DNA of 16,675 nt from positions 1 through 16,675 of the forward strand of contig JAVVUQ010000027.1 of the NCBI GenBank assembly GCA_036653075.1, written 5' to 3'. Origin of the DNA: JAVVUQ01 sp036653075. Lineage in GTDB: Bacteria; Bacillota; Clostridia; Christensenellales; CAG-314. The number at the start of each line of letters is the position of its first letter. The stretch's first letter is position 1. Below the pieces are notes generated by a model that was not told the DNA's origin, did no database searches, and was given only the letters and a program-made list of their open reading frames with translations. The position numbers and the translations under genes were made by a program. Shown here piece by piece: positions 4,401 to 12,221 of the stretch.

Positions 4401-6488
4401 TTATTCTTTTGTTCCCAAAATCTTTTCTCTTACCGACTTTGGCACTTCGCAGTAACTGCCAAATTCCATTGAGAATGTGGCTCTACCTTGAGTTGCGCTT
4501 CTTAAAGCTGTTGCATATCCGAACAATTCGCTTAGCGGCGCTGTTGCTTGCACAATCATTAAACCGTTTATAGATTCATTGCCCAAAATATTGCCTCGTC
4601 GACTTGTTATGCTTCCCATAACTTCGCCTAAAAAATCTTCTGGTACGGTAATTTCTACCTTCATTAACGGCTCTAATATATAAGGGTCGCATTTTTTCGC
4701 TACTTCTTTGAATGCAAGCGATCCCGCTATTTTAAACGCCATTTCGTTACTATCTACGTCGTGATAACTTCCATCGTTTAATACGGCTTTAAAATCTACC
4801 GTTTCAAACCCTGCTAATACGCCGTTATGCGAAGCTTCTTGTATTCCTTTGTTTACTGGTTCGATATATTCTTTTGGAACAGTTCCGCCCACTATTGCAT
4901 TGACAAATTCATATCCTTTGCCTGCTTCCAATGGTTCTAAGCGTATCTTAACGTGTCCATACTGTCCTTTACCGCCCGATTGCTTGATATATTTGCCTTC
5001 GCCCTCTCCCGCTTTACGTATGGATTCCCTATACGATACTTGCGGTTTACCAACGTTTGCTTCTACTCTAAACTCTCTAAGCAGTCTATCTACAATTATG
5101 TCCAAATGTAATTCGCCCATACCAGCGATTATGGTTTGTCCCGTTTCATCGTCCGTGTATGTCTTGAATGTTGGATCTTCTTCAGCAAGCTTTGCTAAGG
5201 CAACTGCCATTTTCTCTTGCCCCTGCTTTGTCTTTGGCTCAATCGCTACTTTTATAACAGGTTCTGGAAAATCAATACTACTAAGTAGTATCGGTTTGCT
5301 TTCTAAACATAACGTGTCGCCCGTTTGTGTGAACTTAAGTCCAACAACAGCTACAATTTCGCCTGAATAGGTTTCTACTATATCTTCACGTTGCGCCGAA
5401 TGCATTTGCAGTAACCTCGAAATACGCTCTCTCTTATCACGAGTCGAATTGTATATCATATCGCCAATCTTTAATGTTCCACTGTATATTCTGCAATACG
5501 CAAGTTTTCCAACAAATGGATCAGCTACTATTTTAAAAGCTAACGCGCAAAATGGTTCTTGGTCATCTGTCAATCTTTTCAACGTTTTTTTGTTATCGTT
5601 GATATCAAATCCTGTAACGTGATCTACGTCTATAGGCGATGGCAAATAATCCGTTATTGCATCTAATAGCTTTTGTATACCTTTATTTTTATATGCAGTG
5701 CCACATAATACTAAGTTGCACTTCATCATTATTGTGCCTTTTCTCAACCCCGCTTTAATTTCAGGAATTGTTATTTCTTCGCCAACAAGGTACTTTTCCA
5801 TTAACACATCGTCGTTTTCTGCAACAAATTCAACTAATGCGCTACGATATTGCTCCACCTCATCAACCATTTCAGCAGGAATTTCACCTTCATTAAATTT
5901 CATAATATCAGCATCATTATAAAAATACGCTTTACGCTTTATTATATCAATAATACCTCTAAATGAATCAGCTTTACCTATTGGCAATTGAATAGGTAAC
6001 GCATTACTTTTAAGACGCTTACGCATCATATCAATTACATTATAGAAGTTTGCGCCGTTTATATCCATTTTATTTACAAACGCAATCCTCGGAACACTAT
6101 ACTTGGTCGCTTGGTGCCACACTGTTTCGCTCTGTGGCTCAACGCCGCCTTTTGCGCAAAACACTGCCACCGCTCCATCAAGTACTCTTAAACACCGCTC
6201 CACTTCAACCATAAAATCTACGTGTCCGGGAGTATCAATTAAATTTATACGATAATCTGTGCCACTATTCATCCAATGTACAGTAGTAGCCGCACTTGCA
6301 ATTGTTATTCCACGCTCTTGCTCTTGCTCCATAGAATCCATAACGGCATTGCCATCGTGAACTTCACCTAATTTCCTCGTCTTTCCCGTATAATATAAAA
6401 TACGCTCGCTTGTCGTGGTCTTCCCCGCATCTATGTGCGCCATAATACCTATGTTACGCACCATTTGCAGCGGATACTGTCTTGGCAT
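4401..6488 (-). CDS. fusA: Translation elongation factor G, 695 aa
   Basis: GTPase that drives ribosomal translocation and, with ribosome recycling factor, subunit splitting. G domain: G1 AHIDAGKTT (17-25), G2 RGITI (59-63), G3 DTPGH (85-89), G4 NKMD (139-142). Domains II to V follow, including the domain IV segment near YKIKQSGGKGQYGHV and the C-terminal ATQGRATFSMEF motif. Length and start (MPRQYPLQMVRNIGIMAHID) are normal for the family, and AGAGGT lies 9 nt before the ATG. The position behind rpsG marks it as the canonical housekeeping EF-G. One oddity: switch-proximal residues 48-54 read AVMDSME where most EF-Gs have ATMDWME, so the usual Trp is Ser52. Confidence 0.98.
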   Translation of the reverse strand: MPRQYPLQMVRNIGIMAHIDAGKTTTSERILYYTGKTRKLGEVHDGNAVMDSMEQEQERGITIASAATTVHWMNSGTDYRINLIDTPGHVDFMVEVERCLRVLDGAVAVFCAKGGVEPQSETVWHQATKYSVPRIAFVNKMDINGANFYNVIDMMRKRLKSNALPIQLPIGKADSFRGIIDIIKRKAYFYNDADIMKFNEGEIPAEMVDEVEQYRSALVEFVAENDDVLMEKYLVGEEITIPEIKAGLRKGTIMMKCNLVLCGTAYKNKGIQKLLDAITDYLPSPIDVDHVTGFDINDNKKTLKRLTDDQEPFCALAFKIVADPFVGKLAYCRIYSGTLKIGDMIYNSTRDKRERISRLLQMHSAQREDIVETYSGEIVAVVGLKFTQTGDTLCLESKPILLSSIDFPEPVIKVAIEPKTKQGQEKMAVALAKLAEEDPTFKTYTDDETGQTIIAGMGELHLDIIVDRLLREFRVEANVGKPQVSYRESIRKAGEGEGKYIKQSGGKGQYGHVKIRLEPLEAGKGYEFVNAIVGGTVPKEYIEPVNKGIQEASHNGVLAGFETVDFKAVLNDGSYHDVDSNEMAFKIAGSLAFKEVAKKCDPYILEPLMKVEITVPEDFLGEVMGSITSRRGNILGNESINGLMIVQATAPLSELFGYATALRSATQGRATFSMEFGSYCEVPKSVREKILGTKE

Positions 6489-6542
6489 AAATAATTTACC
6501 TCTTTTTTAAATTTGTCTTTTTGTCTTTTTTACTCTATATCC

Positions 6543-6593
6543 TAATATTGAGAATAAGAATAGATTTAATCAATCTCTTATTTCTCAATATTA
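6543..6593 (-). other. Long hairpin in the rpsG-fusA intercistronic region
   Basis: TAATATTGAGAATAAGA (6543..6559) pairs with 6576..6593 through 17 bp with one bulged base and a 16-nt loop. No T-run follows in the minus direction, so it is not an intrinsic terminator. It lies about 55 nt upstream of the fusA start, in a 223-bp gap that is otherwise featureless AT-rich DNA. A double-strand cleavage or stability element separating rpsL-rpsG from fusA mRNA is a reasonable guess. Confidence 0.6.
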
Positions 6594-6711
6594 AATCTTT
6601 ATATTATCTATTATTTCACTTTCTTATCTATCAATTTCATAACTATATTTGGTCTGTATTAAATATTATATATTTATAAAATCGTCTTTTAAGCTTAAAA
6701 ATAATATAATC

Positions 6712-7182
6712 TTACCAACGATAATGCGCAAACGCCTTGTTTGCTTCAGCCATACGATGAACGTCTTCTTTTTTCTTAAACGCTCCGCCTGCCGAATTGT
6801 ACGCATCTGTAAATTCGCCTGATAATCTCAAATACATCTCTTTCTCAGAACGCTTACGAGCTGCGTCAACAAGCCATCTTATTGCTAATGTTTGACGTCT
6901 TTCTGGTCTAATTTCCATAGGAACTTGATAGTTTGAACCACCTACACGTCTCGCTTTTACCTCAAGTATTGGCATCACATTGTTTATTGCTTGGTTAAAT
7001 ATATCTATTGGCGCTACACCTAATTTTGCCGCTGACGCCGTTAATGCATCATAAACTATTTCTTGCGCAGTACCTTTTTTCCCGTCTTGCATAATTTGGT
7101 TGATAACCTTAGTTACTACCTTATTATTATACACTGGATCGGGCAAAACGTCCCTTTTGGGAACGCCACTTCTTCTTGGCAT
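6712..7182 (-). CDS. rpsG: 30S ribosomal protein S7, 156 aa
   Basis: Primary 16S rRNA-binding protein that nucleates assembly of the 30S head and contacts E-site tRNA. The N-terminus MPRRSGVPKRDVLPDPVY, the central ARRVGGSNYQVP segment (the beta-hairpin region that reaches the E site) and the C-terminal HRMAEANKAFAHYRW are all canonical, as is the length. AAAGGAGG lies 7 nt before the ATG. It is preceded by a structured 184-bp gap after rpsL. In E. coli S7 represses this operon by binding the S12-S7 spacer mRNA, so a similar loop is possible here, though the structure is not the E. coli one by eye. Confidence 0.98.
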   Translation of the reverse strand: MPRRSGVPKRDVLPDPVYNNKVVTKVINQIMQDGKKGTAQEIVYDALTASAAKLGVAPIDIFNQAINNVMPILEVKARRVGGSNYQVPMEIRPERRQTLAIRWLVDAARKRSEKEMYLRLSGEFTDAYNSAGGAFKKKEDVHRMAEANKAFAHYRW

Positions 7183-7366
7183 AGAATTACCTCCTTTAAA
7201 ATAATGGTCATTTCCTTTCTCGCTTTATGCGATTTGTTTTTCCGATACAGCTAACTCAACGCTTTATGCGGAGAACCTTCTTTCTTTCGAAATACTGCTT
7301 ACCGACTTCTACGGAAAAAATCATTATTCCGTACCAATCTGTCGCTGTAATCAGATAAGTTGCATC
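7183..7366 (-). promoter_or_regulatory. rpsL-rpsG intercistronic region, candidate S7 regulatory RNA
   Basis: A 184-bp gap with visible structure: a 7-bp stem TACGGAA/TTCCGTA (7310..7333, 10-nt loop) and two direct copies of GCATAAAGCG (7261..7270 and 7221..7230), each able to form a small CGC/GCG loop. No ORF. By analogy with the E. coli str operon, where S7 binds this spacer, it could mediate translational feedback; that role is inferred from position only. Confidence 0.35.
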
Positions 7367-7741
7367 CTATTTCTTTGGACGCTTTGTACCGTATTTGCTC
7401 CTGCCTTGACGACGCTTCGCAACACCGGCAGCATCAAGCGTTCCACGTACTATATGATAACGAACACCGGGTAAATCTTTTACTCTGCCGCCACGTATAA
7501 GTACAACACTATGCTCTTGTAAGTTGTGGCTCTCTCCCGGAATATAACACGTTCCTTCCATTCCGTTCGTTCTGCGCACCCTTGCAATCTTTCTTAATGC
7601 AGAGTTAGGCTTTTTTGGTGATGTCGTGGTTACGTTTAAACATACTCCACGCTTTTGTGGGCATCCTTCCAATAACGGCGTAGGACTCTTAAAAGCAAGC
7701 CTTTCCCTTCCTTGTCTAATCAATTGATTGATAGTAGGCAT
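7367..7741 (-). CDS. rpsL: 30S ribosomal protein S12, 124 aa
   Basis: Protein of the 30S decoding centre that controls tRNA selection accuracy and is the classic streptomycin-resistance target. Motifs: MPTINQLIR at the N-terminus, CPQKRGVC (27-34), SPKKPNSALRK (41-51), HNLQEHSVVLIRGGRVKDLPG (72-92) and the basic SKYGTKRPKK end. Lys43 and Lys88, the usual resistance positions, are wild type, and Asp89 (the methylthiolated site in many bacteria) is present. AAGGAGG lies 6 nt before the ATG. Several normally invariant positions differ: Leu35-Asn36 for Thr-Arg, Ser41 for Thr, Arg57 for Leu, Gly63 for Val and Ser71 for Gly. It is the first gene behind a strong promoter at 7973..8001. Confidence 0.97.
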   Translation of the reverse strand: MPTINQLIRQGRERLAFKSPTPLLEGCPQKRGVCLNVTTTSPKKPNSALRKIARVRRTNGMEGTCYIPGESHNLQEHSVVLIRGGRVKDLPGVRYHIVRGTLDAAGVAKRRQGRSKYGTKRPKK

Positions 7742-7965
7742 TTTCTTCCTCCTTATAATAATCTATGTTTTCCACATAATTTATATTTTTTGAACTTTCT
7801 TGCATTGATTTACAATTTTTGTGTCATCTTCATAATCAATGTGTTTTTCGTCATCTAAAATAAACTATGCGGTAAAGCAGCTAATGTAATTTTTTTAATC
7901 TTTTTAATAACTCTTTTTTATGCGTTATTATAGCTTGCCACCATTTTTTGTAATGATAGCCTGCA
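7742..7965 (-). promoter_or_regulatory. 5' leader of the rpsL operon
   Basis: About 225 nt between the predicted transcription start and the rpsL ATG. It contains an AT stem TAATAAC/GTTATTA (7905..7930, 12-nt loop) and a possible outer pairing between GCAGGCTA near 7960 and TTAGCTGC near 7879. An eight-codon ORF (MVASYNNA) overlaps the first stem but has no clear Shine-Dalgarno. No known riboswitch or ribosomal-protein leader is recognised, and the L7Ae-like gene often found here in Bacillota is absent. Confidence 0.3.
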
Positions 7966-7972
7966 ATTGTTA

Positions 7973-8001
7973 ATTATATCAAACATCTTTCAAAACGTCA
8001 A
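7973..8001 (-). promoter_or_regulatory. Strong promoter of the rpsL-rpsG-fusA(-tuf) operon
   Basis: TTGACG (7996..8001), a 17-bp spacer and a consensus TATAAT (7973..7978), preceded by an A-run (UP-like). It reads leftward and lies in the 346-bp gap behind rpoC. I see no terminator between rpoC and this site, so rpoBC read-through may add to it. Confidence 0.8.
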
Positions 8002-8087
8002 CTTTTTTTGCATACTTTAAGTTGATTTTCAAAATTTACCTAAACTTCTTTAATTTATACGTATGAATATCCAACTTATATTAATAA

Positions 8088-11000
8088 TTATATTTTTAAA
8101 TCGTCATCATCGTTTATATCTATATCTATGATATTGTCCGAATCGATGGAATCGTCATCAATCATATCTTCGTCTGTAAAAAGTCCTTTTCCGTTTAACT
8201 TATCGGCTTTAGCTTTTTCTTTTTTATTTTTATTGTCCATAGCAATATCTGCCATATCGTCTTTTATTGAAGTATCGTCGCCATTAGTCATAGCTGAAAT
8301 AACTTCTTTTACGCCATAGCCTCTATATTGTTTTAGTCCTGTGCCAGCGTTAATCATTTTGCCGATAATAACGTTTTCTTTAAGTCCGAATAGTGGGTCA
8401 ACTTTATTCTTTATAGCGGCTTCAGTTAAAACTCTGCTCGTTTCTTGGAACGAAGCGGCGCTTAAGAAGCTATCTGTTGCTAAAGCTGTTTTTGTAATAC
8501 CAAGTAACGTACGTTTTGCTGAAGCTGGTTTGCCTTCATTTTCAAGAGTTCTTTGATTTTCTTCGTCAAATCTGCATAAATCAACTAATTCGCCTGGTAA
8601 TAATTCTGTATCGCCTGCGTCTTCAACTTTAACCTTACGTAACATTTGTCTAACGATGACTTCTACGTGTTTGTCATTTATTTCAACGCCCTGCATACGA
8701 TAAACGCTTTGTACTTCTTTTACCAAATATTCTTGTACGGCTTTAACGCCTTTTGTTCTAAGCAAATCAATTGGGAATATTGGACCGCTTGTCAAAGCTG
8801 AGCCTGTTTCCACTTTGTCGCCATCTTTAATTTTTATTTTTGACGAATATGGAATTGCGTATACTTTTTCTTCGCCAAGCGCTGAAACCACAGTTATTTC
8901 ACGTTTTTCTTTTGCTATTGTTACTTTAGCGATACCAGCGATTTCGCTTATAAGCGCAACGCCTTTTGGTTTTCTGTTTTCAAATAATTCTTCAACTCTT
9001 GGAAGACCTTGAGTGATATCGTCTGCCGTAGCGACGCCGCCTGTATGGAATGTTCTCATTGTCAACTGTGTGCCAGGTTCGCCTATTGACTGCGCTGCAA
9101 TAACGCCTACTGCTTCGCCTAATTGAACAGGTTGACTGTTGCCCATATTTTTACCATAACATTTAGCGCACACGCCGTGTTTACTTCTGCACGTTAATAC
9201 CGAGCGAACTAAAACTTCCTTTATGCCTGCATTAACTATAGCTTTAGCGTCGTCATCGGAAATCATTGAATCGCCTTTAACGATAACTTCGCTGGTTTTT
9301 GGATTTATTATTGGGTCAATGGTAAATCTACCTTCGATTCTATCGTCTAATTTTTCTATAACTTCGTTTTCGTTATCCCCTGTAAACGCTTTTATTAGCA
9401 TACCTTGTGGTCTACTACCTTCGCTACAATCTTCTTCGCTAACTATAACGTTATGAGAAACGTCGACTAATCTTCTTGTCATATATCCTGCGTCTGCCGT
9501 CTTTAGCGCAGTATCCGCTAATCCTTTTCTGCCACCGTGGGAGCTGATGAAATATTCCAAAACTGTCAAGCCTTCTCTAAAGCAAGCTTTAACGGGTAAT
9601 TCAATAGTTTTACCGCTTGGGTCAGTCATAAGTCCTCTCATACCTGACAGCTGTCTAATCTGGTTCATACTACCACGCGCGCCAGAGTTTGCCATCATCC
9701 AAACAGGATTGAATTTTGTTAAAATTCCTTTCAATTTGTCTGTTACTTCGTCTGTTGCATCTTTCCAAATACCAACGACTAAACGATATCTTTCATCATC
9801 TGTCATTAAACCTTCATCAAACATATCAGCGATATGTCTTACTTCTTTATCGGCTTTTGCTAAAATGCCCTTTTTCTCAGGCGGAATATGCATATCAAAT
9901 ATACTTGCTGTGATTGCGCCTATGGTGCTGTATTTATAACCTAATGATTTTATGTTGTCTAATACTGGCGCTGTGCCGCTTGCGCCCTTCTTTTTAAAAC
10001 ACATTTGAACGATTTGACTTAGCTGTTTTTTACCAACCAAAAATTCTACCTCGTTTCTAATCGCTCCCTCTTTAGTGCTTCGTTCTTGTTCGCTAATAAA
10101 TCCAAGGTCTTGTGGAATAGCTCTATTAAAAATCAATCTGCCGACAGTTGTGCGAATTCTGCCTGTTACCATTTGTCCTGCATTTTCGCCAAACTGTATT
10201 GGACGTGTAACTCGTACCGTTACCATTGATTGTAAGTCAATATATCCGTTGGTGTACGCCATTTCCGCTTCGTCTTCGCCAATAAAATTGTATTCCATTA
10301 CTTTATGGTGTCCGTCGCTATCTAAAAGCGGTTTGCCTTCTTCGTCACGTAAATAACGCTTTTCGTCCTCGTCCGCAGTTTTGTCTATGGTTAAGTAATA
10401 ACATCCCATTACCATATCTTGCGTAGGCGAAACGACAGGTTTGCCATCGCTAAGCTTTAAAATATTATTGCTGGCAAGCATAAGATATCTTGCTTCCGTT
10501 TGCGCTTCAATGCTTAATGGAACGTGAACAGCCATTTGGTCGCCGTCGAAGTCAGCGTTAAATGCAGTACACGCCAAAGGATGTAGTTTTAATGCTCTGC
10601 CTTCAATAAGAACGGGTTCAAACGCTTGTATTGATAATCTATGCAGCGTAGGCGCGCGGTTTAGCATTACTGGATGATCTTTAATAACATCTTCCAATAT
10701 ATCCCAAACTCTTGCGTCTGCTCGTTCAATTCTTCTTTTTGCGCTTTTAATATTATGGCAAATGTTTTCTTCAACAAGTTTATGCATAACAAAAGGCTTG
10801 AATAATTCCAACGCCATTTCCTTAGGCAATCCGCATTGATGAAGTTTCAATTCAGGACCAACTACAATAACCGAACGGCCAGAGTAGTCTACACGTTTTC
10901 CTAAAAGGTTTTGTCTAAATCTTCCTTGTTTGCCTCTAAGCATTCCCGACAAACTCTTAAGTTCTCTATTTCCCGCTCCGCTATGCGGACGTTTGCTTCT

Positions 11001-11909
11001 GCCATTATCAATCAAGCTATCCACTGCTTCTTGCAACATTCTTTTTTCATTTCTAATTAAAATGTCTGGAGCGTTTATTTCGATAAGCTTTTTTAATCTA
11101 TTATTTCTGTTGATTACACGTCTATATAAATCATTTAAATCACTTGTTGCAAATCTGCCGCCGTCAAGCTGTACCATTGGTCTTAATTCTGGCGGAATTA
11201 CTGGTAAAACGTCCAAAATCATCCATTCAGGCTTGTTTCCGCTTTTTCTAAAAGATTCAACTATATCAATTCTTTTTATAGCCCTTATCCTTTTTTGTCC
11301 ATTTTGCCCTGCGCTTTTAGCGATTATTTCCTTTAAATCTTTGGATTCTTTTTCCAAATCCACTTCCATTAATAACTCTTTTATCGCTTCTGCGCCCATA
11401 CCTGTTTTAAAAGCGTTTGCGCCATATTTTTCAACGTATTCCCTTTCTTCGTTAGGGCTAAGTACTTGCTTTTTGTACAAATCTGTCTTTCCAGGTTCTA
11501 AAACAACAAAACTGCTGAAACTAAGCACCTGCTCAAGTAACTTTGGACTCATATCAAGCAACAATCCCATTCTGCTCGGAACGCCTCTAAAATACCAAAT
11601 ATGGCTTACTGGCGCCGCTAATTCGATATGTCCCATTCTTTCGCGTCTTACCTTTGATTTTGTGACTTCAACGCCGCATTTGTCGCAGATAACACCTTTA
11701 TATCTAATTCTTTTATATTTACCGCAATGACATTCCCAATCCTTAGTAGGCCCGAATATCCTTTCACAAAACAAACCGTCTCTTTCCGGCTTTTGCGTAC
11801 GATAGTTTATTGTCTCCGGTTTTGTAACTTCGCCATGCGACCATTCTCTAATCTTTTCTGGAGAAGCTATACCAATTTTAATGGAGTCGAAATTATTCAA
11901 TTCAAACAT
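8088..11909 (-). CDS. rpoC: DNA-directed RNA polymerase subunit beta', 1273 aa
   Basis: Largest catalytic subunit of RNA polymerase. Visible in order: first zinc site Cys60/62/75/78; the catalytic NADFDGD loop with Asp453, Asp455 and Asp457 holding the active-site magnesium; bridge helix (about 781-815); second zinc site Cys828/907/914/917; trigger loop region (about 931-960, GVIAAQSIGEPGTQL). It starts 12 bp after the rpoB stop, with an AGGAGG that overlaps the stop codon, so translation is probably coupled. It is longer than typical Bacillota forms (about 1180-1200 aa) mainly through a charged C-terminal tail from about residue 1207, ending in IIDIDINDDDDLKI. Residues 874-903 (IVKGDSMISDD... 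AGIKEVLVRS) resemble the repeats inserted in the RpoB of this window. Confidence 0.99.
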   Translation of the reverse strand: MFELNNFDSIKIGIASPEKIREWSHGEVTKPETINYRTQKPERDGLFCERIFGPTKDWECHCGKYKRIRYKGVICDKCGVEVTKSKVRRERMGHIELAAPVSHIWYFRGVPSRMGLLLDMSPKLLEQVLSFSSFVVLEPGKTDLYKKQVLSPNEEREYVEKYGANAFKTGMGAEAIKELLMEVDLEKESKDLKEIIAKSAGQNGQKRIRAIKRIDIVESFRKSGNKPEWMILDVLPVIPPELRPMVQLDGGRFATSDLNDLYRRVINRNNRLKKLIEINAPDILIRNEKRMLQEAVDSLIDNGRSKRPHSGAGNRELKSLSGMLRGKQGRFRQNLLGKRVDYSGRSVIVVGPELKLHQCGLPKEMALELFKPFVMHKLVEENICHNIKSAKRRIERADARVWDILEDVIKDHPVMLNRAPTLHRLSIQAFEPVLIEGRALKLHPLACTAFNADFDGDQMAVHVPLSIEAQTEARYLMLASNNILKLSDGKPVVSPTQDMVMGCYYLTIDKTADEDEKRYLRDEEGKPLLDSDGHHKVMEYNFIGEDEAEMAYTNGYIDLQSMVTVRVTRPIQFGENAGQMVTGRIRTTVGRLIFNRAIPQDLGFISEQERSTKEGAIRNEVEFLVGKKQLSQIVQMCFKKKGASGTAPVLDNIKSLGYKYSTIGAITASIFDMHIPPEKKGILAKADKEVRHIADMFDEGLMTDDERYRLVVGIWKDATDEVTDKLKGILTKFNPVWMMANSGARGSMNQIRQLSGMRGLMTDPSGKTIELPVKACFREGLTVLEYFISSHGGRKGLADTALKTADAGYMTRRLVDVSHNVIVSEEDCSEGSRPQGMLIKAFTGDNENEVIEKLDDRIEGRFTIDPIINPKTSEVIVKGDSMISDDDAKAIVNAGIKEVLVRSVLTCRSKHGVCAKCYGKNMGNSQPVQLGEAVGVIAAQSIGEPGTQLTMRTFHTGGVATADDITQGLPRVEELFENRKPKGVALISEIAGIAKVTIAKEKREITVVSALGEEKVYAIPYSSKIKIKDGDKVETGSALTSGPIFPIDLLRTKGVKAVQEYLVKEVQSVYRMQGVEINDKHVEVIVRQMLRKVKVEDAGDTELLPGELVDLCRFDEENQRTLENEGKPASAKRTLLGITKTALATDSFLSAASFQETSRVLTEAAIKNKVDPLFGLKENVIIGKMINAGTGLKQYRGYGVKEVISAMTNGDDTSIKDDMADIAMDNKNKKEKAKADKLNGKGLFTDEDMIDDDSIDSDNIIDIDINDDDDLKI

Positions 11910-11917
11910 ATACTCTG

Positions 11918-11923
11918 CCTCCT
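11918..11923 (-). promoter_or_regulatory. rpoC ribosome-binding site overlapping the rpoB stop codon
   Basis: AGGAGG, 8 nt before the rpoC ATG; its first two bases are the last two of the rpoB TAG. Translation coupling of the two polymerase subunits is the likely result, matching their 1:1 stoichiometry. Confidence 0.85.
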
Positions 11924-12221
11924 ATATCTCTTTGTCGTCGTCCGTATCGTCGAACACCTTCGCATCATCTTCGTCATCAAATAAATCGTCGTCCACAATT
12001 GTTTTTTTGACTTTTTTGCTCTTTGGCTCATCTATATCTTTAACCTTGTCTTTGTTATCTTTATGATTCTTTAAATTATCTAAATTGTCGCTAATATTGA
12101 TATCATCGTCATCATCGTCATTTTCAAATAATTGAGTATATTTAAAATCATCGTCTGTTTCATCATCGTCTAATCCAAACAAATCAAATACGGTATCGTC
12201 AACAATGTTAGTGCTATCGTC
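11922..12221 (-). other. Asp-rich C-terminal tail of RpoB
   Basis: The last 100 codons encode a low-complexity acidic segment with about 36 Asp, written with mixed GAC and GAT codons, so not simple triplet slippage. It includes a hydrophobic VFDLFGL island (1397-1403) and a Lys-rich stretch (1453-1459). It is expected to be disordered. The tail of RpoC is similar in kind. Confidence 0.7.

Noticed and set aside
10930..11730. Long plus-strand open frame (266 codons) opposite rpoC, and similar ones opposite rpoB, fusA, tuf and the recombinase
   Set aside because: They are antisense shadows of strongly conserved genes, lack ribosome-binding sites and show no recognisable protein motifs.
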